Assembly: GCA_021802045.1 (NCBI GenBank)
Contig: JAKABB010000011.1
Location: 1 to 46,911 of the forward strand
Direction: 5' to 3'
Length of the DNA stretch: 46,911 nt
Source of the DNA: a bacterium
GTDB lineage: Bacteria > Chloroflexota > Dormibacteria > Aeolococcales > Bog-877
Position 1 is the stretch's first letter. Each line of letters opens with the position of its first letter. Below the pieces are notes generated by a model, which was not told where the DNA came from, ran no database searches, and saw only the letters and a program-made list of their open reading frames with translations. The position numbers and the translations under genes are program-made. Shown piece by piece: positions 42,279 through 46,911 of this stretch.

Positions 42279-43555
42279 GCGCTGCCCGACCCCGCTGCGT
42301 CCTGGCGTACTCCGGGGGCCTCGACACCTCCGTCGCCGTCCACTGGCTGACTCACGAGCAGGGGTACGACGTGGTCACCTGCTCGGTGGACCTCGGTGGG
42401 GAGACCAAGGCCGACCGCGTGCTCCAGGAGCGGGCGGTGCGGGCGGGGGCCATCGCCGCCCACGTGGTCGACGCCAAGGCCCTCTTCCTGCAGCACTTCG
42501 TCTTCCCCTCCCTGGCCACCGGGGCCCGCTACCAGGGGGTGTATCCCCTGGCCACCGCGCTGGGCCGGCCCCTGATCGCCCGCCTCCTGGTGGACATCGC
42601 GCGGGAGGAGGGTGCGGGCGTGGTGGCCCACGGCTGCACCGGCAAGGGCAACGACCAGGTCCGCTTCGACGTGGCGGTGGCGGCCCTCGCCCCCGACCTG
42701 CGGGTGGCGGCGCCGGTGCGGGACTGGGACATGGGCCGGCCCGACGAGATCGCGTACGCGCAGCGGCACCAGATCCCGGTGCCGGTGACGCGGGAGAGCC
42801 CGTACAGCGTCGACGCCAACCTGTGGGGGCGCAGCGTGGAGACCGGGGTCCTGGAGGACCCCTGGCAGGAGCCCCCCGCCGACGCCTACCAGTGGACGGT
42901 CGACCCGGCCACGGCCCCGGCGGAGGGGCAGGTCCTGGAGCTCCACTTCGAGACCGGGGTGCCGACGGCCATCGACGGTGAGGTCCTGGACCCGGTGGCG
43001 CTGGTGGTGCGCTGCAACGAGCTGGGGGGCCGTCACGGGGTGGGCCGGATCGATCACGTCGAGGACCGCCTGGTCGGGATCAAGTCCCGCGAGGTGTACG
43101 AGGCGCCGGCGGCGGTCATCCTCGACACCGCCCACCGGGCCCTGGAGTCGCTCACCCTCTCCCGCGACGTGCTGCGCTTCAAGGCGCAGGTGGCCGACGA
43201 GTGGGCCCGGCTGGTCTACGACGGGCTCTGGTACTCGGCCCTGCGCCAGAACCTGTGGGCCTTCGCGGCCTCGACCCAGGCCGCGGTCACCGGCGACGTC
43301 CGCCTCCGGGTGGGTCGGGGCGCTGTCCAGGTCATCGGGCGCAAGAGCCCCACCTCCCTGTACCAGGCCGGGCTGGCCACCTACGACCGGGCCGACGACC
43401 GGTTCGCCCATCAGGCGGCCGAGGGCTTCATCTCCCTCTTCGGCCTGCCGCTGCGGACCCAGGCCGCGGTCCAGGGCACCCTGGAGGCCGCCGGCCCGCA
43501 GCCGTTGCTCCCGCAGGCCCGGCGGCGGCTCAGCGCCGGGGAGGTGACCCCCTGA
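42275..43555 (+). CDS. argG: Argininosuccinate synthase
   Basis: The 426-residue protein has the PP-loop motif AYSGGLDTSVAVHWL, GCTGKGNDQVRFD, SPYSVDANLWGRSVE, the IDG(E)VLDPV region and IGRKSPTSLY near the C terminus. It joins citrulline and aspartate using ATP. The ATG at 42275 overlaps the argR stop by 4 bases. The last codons carry the ribosome site of argH. Confidence 0.95.
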   Translation: MSAARPRCVLAYSGGLDTSVAVHWLTHEQGYDVVTCSVDLGGETKADRVLQERAVRAGAIAAHVVDAKALFLQHFVFPSLATGARYQGVYPLATALGRPLIARLLVDIAREEGAGVVAHGCTGKGNDQVRFDVAVAALAPDLRVAAPVRDWDMGRPDEIAYAQRHQIPVPVTRESPYSVDANLWGRSVETGVLEDPWQEPPADAYQWTVDPATAPAEGQVLELHFETGVPTAIDGEVLDPVALVVRCNELGGRHGVGRIDHVEDRLVGIKSREVYEAPAAVILDTAHRALESLTLSRDVLRFKAQVADEWARLVYDGLWYSALRQNLWAFAASTQAAVTGDVRLRVGRGAVQVIGRKSPTSLYQAGLATYDRADDRFAHQAAEGFISLFGLPLRTQAAVQGTLEAAGPQPLLPQARRRLSAGEVTP

Positions 43556-44988
43556 GCGAGCCGCGGCCGGGGGGCAAGGCCTGGGCGGGCCGGCTCGCCG
43601 CCACCACCGCGCCCAGCCTGGAGGCCTACAGCCACTCCCTGGCCATCGACCGCCGCTACGCGGACCACGACCTCGACGGCTCCCTGGCCCACGCCCGCAT
43701 GCTGGCCGGCATCGGCGTCCTGACCGCGGCCGAGCTGGCGGCGATCGAGCGCGGGCTGGCGGCGGTCCGGGCCGAGCTTCGCGACGGCGCCTTCGCGGAG
43801 GCGCCCGGCGACGAGGACATCCACATGGCGGTGGAGCGCCGCCTGGTGGAGCTGGTGGGGGCGCCCGGCGCCAAGCTGCACACCGCCCGCAGCCGCAACG
43901 ACCAGGTGGCCCTCGACCTGCGACTGGCCACCCGCGAGGCGATCGGCCAGCTGGTGGAGGGCCTGGCGGCCTGCCAGGAGGTGCTGGTGCGGCGGGCCCG
44001 GGAGCACCGGCGCAGCCGGCTGCCGGGCTACACCCACCTCCAGCGGGCCCAGCCCGTGACCCTGGCCCACCACCTGCTGGCGTACGTCGAGATGCTGCAG
44101 CGGGACGTCGACCGCCTCCTCGACGCCGCCGCCCGAGTCGAGGTCAGCCCGCTGGGGGCGGGGGCCCTGGCGGGGACCACCCTGCCCATCGACCGGGCCC
44201 GGGTGGCCCGGGAGCTGGGGCTGGTCCACGTCGCCGCCAACAGCCTGGACGCGGTCGCCGACCGCGACTTCGCGGTCGAGACCGTGGCCTGCTGCGCCCT
44301 GATCGGGGTCCACCTCTCCCGCCTCGGCGAGGAGCTGGTGCTCTGGTGCAGCGCCGAGTTCGGCTACGCGCGGCTGCCCGACGCCTGGGCCACCGGCTCA
44401 AGCCTGATGCCCCAGAAGAAGAACCCCGACGTGTTCGAGCTGCTGCGGGGCCGTTCGGGTCGCGCCACCGGGGCGCTGGTGACCGTGCTCACGGTCCTGA
44501 AGGGGCTGCCGCTGGCCTACAACCGCGACCTCCAGGAGGTGACGCGACCGCTGCTGGACACGGTTGCCGCGACCGCCGAGGACCTGGGCCTCCTGGCCGA
44601 GGTGCTGGCCGTGCTGGAGTTCGACACCGAGCGGATGGCGGCGGCGGCGGGGGACCCCTTCCTCCTGGCCACCGACGTCGCCGACCACCTGGTCCTGCGG
44701 GGGGTCCCGTTCCGGGAGGCCCACGGCATCGTGGGGCGGGCGGTGCGGCTGGCCCTCAGCACCGGGCGGGGGCTGGACGCCCTGGAGCTCGCCGAGTGGC
44801 TGGCCCTGACCCCGGCCGCCGACGCGGGGCTGCTGGCGGTCTTCGACCAGGCGCGGGTCCTGGGGCGCCGCGAGCTGCCCGGGGCCCCCGGCCCGCGCAG
44901 CCAGGCCCGGGCGCTGCTGCGGGCGGGCCGCATGGTCCAGCGCAACCGCCGGGCCCTGGCCCTGCTCCGGGCCCGCTCGGGGGCCTGA
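43552..44988 (+). CDS. argH: Argininosuccinate lyase (CTG start)
   Basis: The protein matches the fumarase/ASL superfamily: KAWAGRLAATTAPSLEAYSHSL at the N terminus, EDIHMAVERRL, HTARSRNDQVALD, the PGYTHLQRAQPVTLAHHLLAY block and the flexible catalytic loop GSSLMPQKKNPDVFEL. It splits argininosuccinate to arginine and fumarate. No ATG, GTG or TTG fits the conserved N terminus. A CTG at 43552, overlapping the argG stop and 5 bases after the strong GGGGAGGTGA ribosome site, gives 478 residues, the usual length. It is the last gene of the operon. Confidence 0.93.
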   Translation: MSEPRPGGKAWAGRLAATTAPSLEAYSHSLAIDRRYADHDLDGSLAHARMLAGIGVLTAAELAAIERGLAAVRAELRDGAFAEAPGDEDIHMAVERRLVELVGAPGAKLHTARSRNDQVALDLRLATREAIGQLVEGLAACQEVLVRRAREHRRSRLPGYTHLQRAQPVTLAHHLLAYVEMLQRDVDRLLDAAARVEVSPLGAGALAGTTLPIDRARVARELGLVHVAANSLDAVADRDFAVETVACCALIGVHLSRLGEELVLWCSAEFGYARLPDAWATGSSLMPQKKNPDVFELLRGRSGRATGALVTVLTVLKGLPLAYNRDLQEVTRPLLDTVAATAEDLGLLAEVLAVLEFDTERMAAAAGDPFLLATDVADHLVLRGVPFREAHGIVGRAVRLALSTGRGLDALELAEWLALTPAADAGLLAVFDQARVLGRRELPGAPGPRSQARALLRAGRMVQRNRRALALLRARSGA

Positions 44989-45024
44989 GGGCCGAGGCGG
45001 GCCCAGCCCCGCCCTCCCCGGCCT

Positions 45025-45033
45025 TGCTAGCAT
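45025..45033 (+). promoter_or_regulatory. Extended -10 promoter (TGCTAGCAT)
   Basis: TG (45025-45026), one base and TAGCAT (45028-45033) form an extended -10. Transcription would start near 45040, leaving a leader of about 56 bases with a GGGAAGGA ribosome site before the ATG at 45096. Confidence 0.55.
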
Positions 45034-45095
45034 CGAGATCGGCTCGGGACGGACGAGGCGGTGGGACACCGCCCGCCGCGCCCGCGGGAAGGACT

Positions 45096-46911
45096 ATGTA
45101 CCGCACTATCTACGTTCCCCTGGACAACTCGGACCACGCCACCCTGGCCGGCGAGATCGCCCTGCGGCTGGCCCAGGCCACCGGCGCCGAGATCATCGGC
45201 AGCCACGTCTACGCCGCCCGGCTGCACGACTACCGCTTCAAGCAGATGGAGTACACCCTCCCCGAGGAGTACCAGGACGAGGTCGAGCTCGACCGCCAGC
45301 GCAAGATCCACGACAGCCTCATCAGCAACGGGCTGCGGCTGATCTCCGACTCCTACCTGGCCGTGCTGGCCGCCCGCTGCCAGGAGGCCGGCGTGGCCTT
45401 CACGCCCAAGACCTTCGACGGCAAGAACTGGGAGGTCCTGGTCCGGGACATCCAGGAGTCGCGGTACGACCTGGTGATGCTGGGGGCGTGCGGGCTGGGC
45501 CAGGTCAAGGAGACCCAGATCGGGACCACCGTCGACCGGGTGGTGCGCCGGGCCCACACCGACACCTGGGTGGTGCGCCACCGCGAGGACCGGGATCCCT
45601 ACCAGGGCCCGATCGTGGTCGCCATCGACGGCTCGCCCCAGGCCTTCGCCGGGCTGCAGACCGCGTGCCGGCTGGGCCGGGCCCTGGACCTGCCGGTGGA
45701 GGCGGTGGGGGTCTACGACCCCTACCTGCACTACGTCATGTTCAACGGCATCGTGGGCGTGCTCTCCGAGGAGGCCGGCAAGGTCTTCCGCTTCAAGGAG
45801 CAGGAGGCCCTCCACGAGGAGATCATCGACACCGGGCTGGCCAAGATCTACGAGTCCCACCTCAAGGTGGCCCGCGACGTGGCCCGCCAGGAGGGGGTCG
45901 ACCTGCCCATCACCCTGCTGGACGGCAAGGTCTTCGAGCAGGTGCTGCGCTACGTGCGCGAGAAGGACGCCTCGCTCTTGGTCTGCGGCCGGATCGGGGT
46001 CCACTCCGACCAGGGGATGGACATCGGCGGCAACACCGAGAACATGCTCCGGCTGGCCCCCTGCAGCGTGCTGCTCTCCTCGCGGATGTACGTCCCGCCG
46101 ATCGACGTGCGCGGCGACGCCTCGGTGGTCTGGACCCCCGAGGCCTCCGAGCGCATGGAGCGCATCCCCTGCGCCGCCCAGGGGCTGGCCCGGACCGCGG
46201 TGCTGCGCTGGGCGATGGAGCGGGGCCACTCCATCGTCAGCCAGAACCTGATCGACGCCGCCCTCAGCGACATCCTGCCCGCCGAGGCCGCGGTGGCCAT
46301 CGGCATCCAGCGCCCGCCGGCGTCGGTGGTGCCGGTGAGCGACGAGGTCCACGTCTGCCGGTCCTGCGGCTACACCGCCCGCGGGGTGCAGCCGGTCGCC
46401 TGCCCGGTGTGCGCGGCCCCGGCCGGGGCCTTCAGCGCCGTGGACCACCAGGCGATGTGGGCCGCCGCCGCCGCCGAGGGTGCCGTCACCGAGGAGACCA
46501 CCTTCGACGACCGCAAGCTGGGGTGGTCCCTGGACGCGCGCCAGCTGCTGCACCAGATGCCCGCCGGCTACCTCCGTCGGCGGATCAAGGCCAAGATCGA
46601 GAAGGTGGCCCGGCTGCGCCGGCTGCCGGTGATCACCGCCCAGTTCGCGGCCCCCTTCATCGAGCCCGAGCTGGGCCGGGCGGCCAACGCTCAGCCCCAC
46701 CAGACCCCCCTGGACGACGACGGGGAGCCGGAGGCGGAGGCGCTGGCCGTGGGGGCCGGCGCGGCCGCGGACAGCGCCGGGCTCCCGGGGCCGGCCGGGG
46801 CCGCCCTGGCGACCTACACCGCCGGTGGTCCGGGCGGGCGCTACGTGCCGCGGGAGGCCGCGCCCACGGTGGCCCGGCTGCGCCGGCGCGACGAGGGCAC
46901 CACCCCCGGGT
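45096..46911 (+). CDS. Universal-stress / PCP_red / rubredoxin-like fusion (3' partial)
   Basis: The frame is open from the ATG at 45096 to the window end (at least 605 residues) without a stop. Residues 1-165 form a universal-stress (UspA-like) domain beginning YRTIYVPLDNSDHATLAGEI, and residues 171-335 a second one with IVVAIDGSPQAFAG and the ATP-loop-like GRIGVHSDQGMDIGGNTENML. Residues 346-395 (WTPEASERMERIPCAA, then LRWAMERGHSIVSQNL) match the PCP_red domain first defined in light-independent protochlorophyllide reductase. Residues 421-439 form a rubredoxin-like zinc ribbon, CRSCGY...CPVC. Residues 475-525 (GWSLDARQLLHQMPAGYLRRRI) look like a second PCP_red copy. A low-complexity Ala/Gly-rich part follows. 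The role is unknown; redox or ligand sensing in stress is a reasonable guess. Confidence 0.8.
   Translation, partial: MYRTIYVPLDNSDHATLAGEIALRLAQATGAEIIGSHVYAARLHDYRFKQMEYTLPEEYQDEVELDRQRKIHDSLISNGLRLISDSYLAVLAARCQEAGVAFTPKTFDGKNWEVLVRDIQESRYDLVMLGACGLGQVKETQIGTTVDRVVRRAHTDTWVVRHREDRDPYQGPIVVAIDGSPQAFAGLQTACRLGRALDLPVEAVGVYDPYLHYVMFNGIVGVLSEEAGKVFRFKEQEALHEEIIDTGLAKIYESHLKVARDVARQEGVDLPITLLDGKVFEQVLRYVREKDASLLVCGRIGVHSDQGMDIGGNTENMLRLAPCSVLLSSRMYVPPIDVRGDASVVWTPEASERMERIPCAAQGLARTAVLRWAMERGHSIVSQNLIDAALSDILPAEAAVAIGIQRPPASVVPVSDEVHVCRSCGYTARGVQPVACPVCAAPAGAFSAVDHQAMWAAAAAEGAVTEETTFDDRKLGWSLDARQLLHQMPAGYLRRRIKAKIEKVARLRRLPVITAQFAAPFIEPELGRAANAQPHQTPLDDDGEPEAEALAVGAGAAADSAGLPGPAGAALATYTAGGPGGRYVPREAAPTVARLRRRDEGTTPG

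Noticed and set aside
45027..46700. Minus-strand 557-codon frame opposite the universal-stress fusion
   Set aside because: It is a Gly/His/Asp-rich shadow. The plus strand is open throughout and carries several recognisable domains.

Overview
This is a very GC-rich bacterial chromosome segment (by eye well over 70% G+C) with short gaps, many 1-11 base gene overlaps, frequent GTG/TTG starts and many genes whose -10 hexamer lies only 6-9 bases before the start codon, which suggests leaderless mRNAs. The gene set (type A2 aa3-like oxidase, Ski2-like helicase next to nagA and lgt, DUF503, DUF1028, an argCJBDRGH cluster, a small BldC/MerR-like regulator) suits an aerobic soil bacterium of the Chloroflexota/Dormibacterota-Actinomycetota sphere. 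No 16S rRNA is present, so this placement is inference.

Layout. 1-3030: the end of a membrane-anchored DUF5666-like protein, then on the minus strand a PHP phosphoesterase, a Ppx/GppA phosphatase and a Rieske-fold protein without its histidine ligands; a small plus-strand protein follows. 3045-9610: a MerR-like regulator, leucyl aminopeptidase, a NUDIX/metallo-beta-lactamase pair, nicotinate phosphoribosyltransferase, biotin ligase, a small acidic protein and tRNA-Arg(CCG). 9695-18700: aconitase, divergent from a respiratory cluster (coxB, coxA, ctaA, two small oxidase-subunit-like genes, ctaG and two membrane proteins). 18719-20846: DUF1028, a decayed VOC pseudogene and a PIG-L deacetylase.

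20850-26290 is an accessory island of low coding density: a MerR-DUF433/DUF5615 toxin-antitoxin-like pair, a broken conjugative coupling protein and a secreted beta-helix protein of visibly lower GC. 26292-36453 returns to core genes: two small proteins, a uracil-DNA glycosylase, a nucleotide-sugar-hydrolase-like protein, the chain DUF503-lgt-helicase-nagA, an MBL hydrolase, an orphan ParA with a 100-residue partner, and a TPR protein. 36473-44988: a GNAT acetyltransferase divergent from a tightly overlapping arginine operon (argC, J, B, D, R, G, H) that has an ARG-box-like operator but no argF. 45096 to the end: a multi-domain protein joining two universal-stress domains, two PCP_red-like domains and a rubredoxin-like zinc ribbon, running off the window.

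The most distinctive items are that stress/PCP_red/rubredoxin fusion, the ParA pair, the histidine-less Rieske protein, the membrane protein with a triplicated Phe-His-Tyr/Phe motif, and the leaderless and shared-divergent promoter architecture. No CRISPR array, complete insertion sequence, prophage or rRNA operon was seen.
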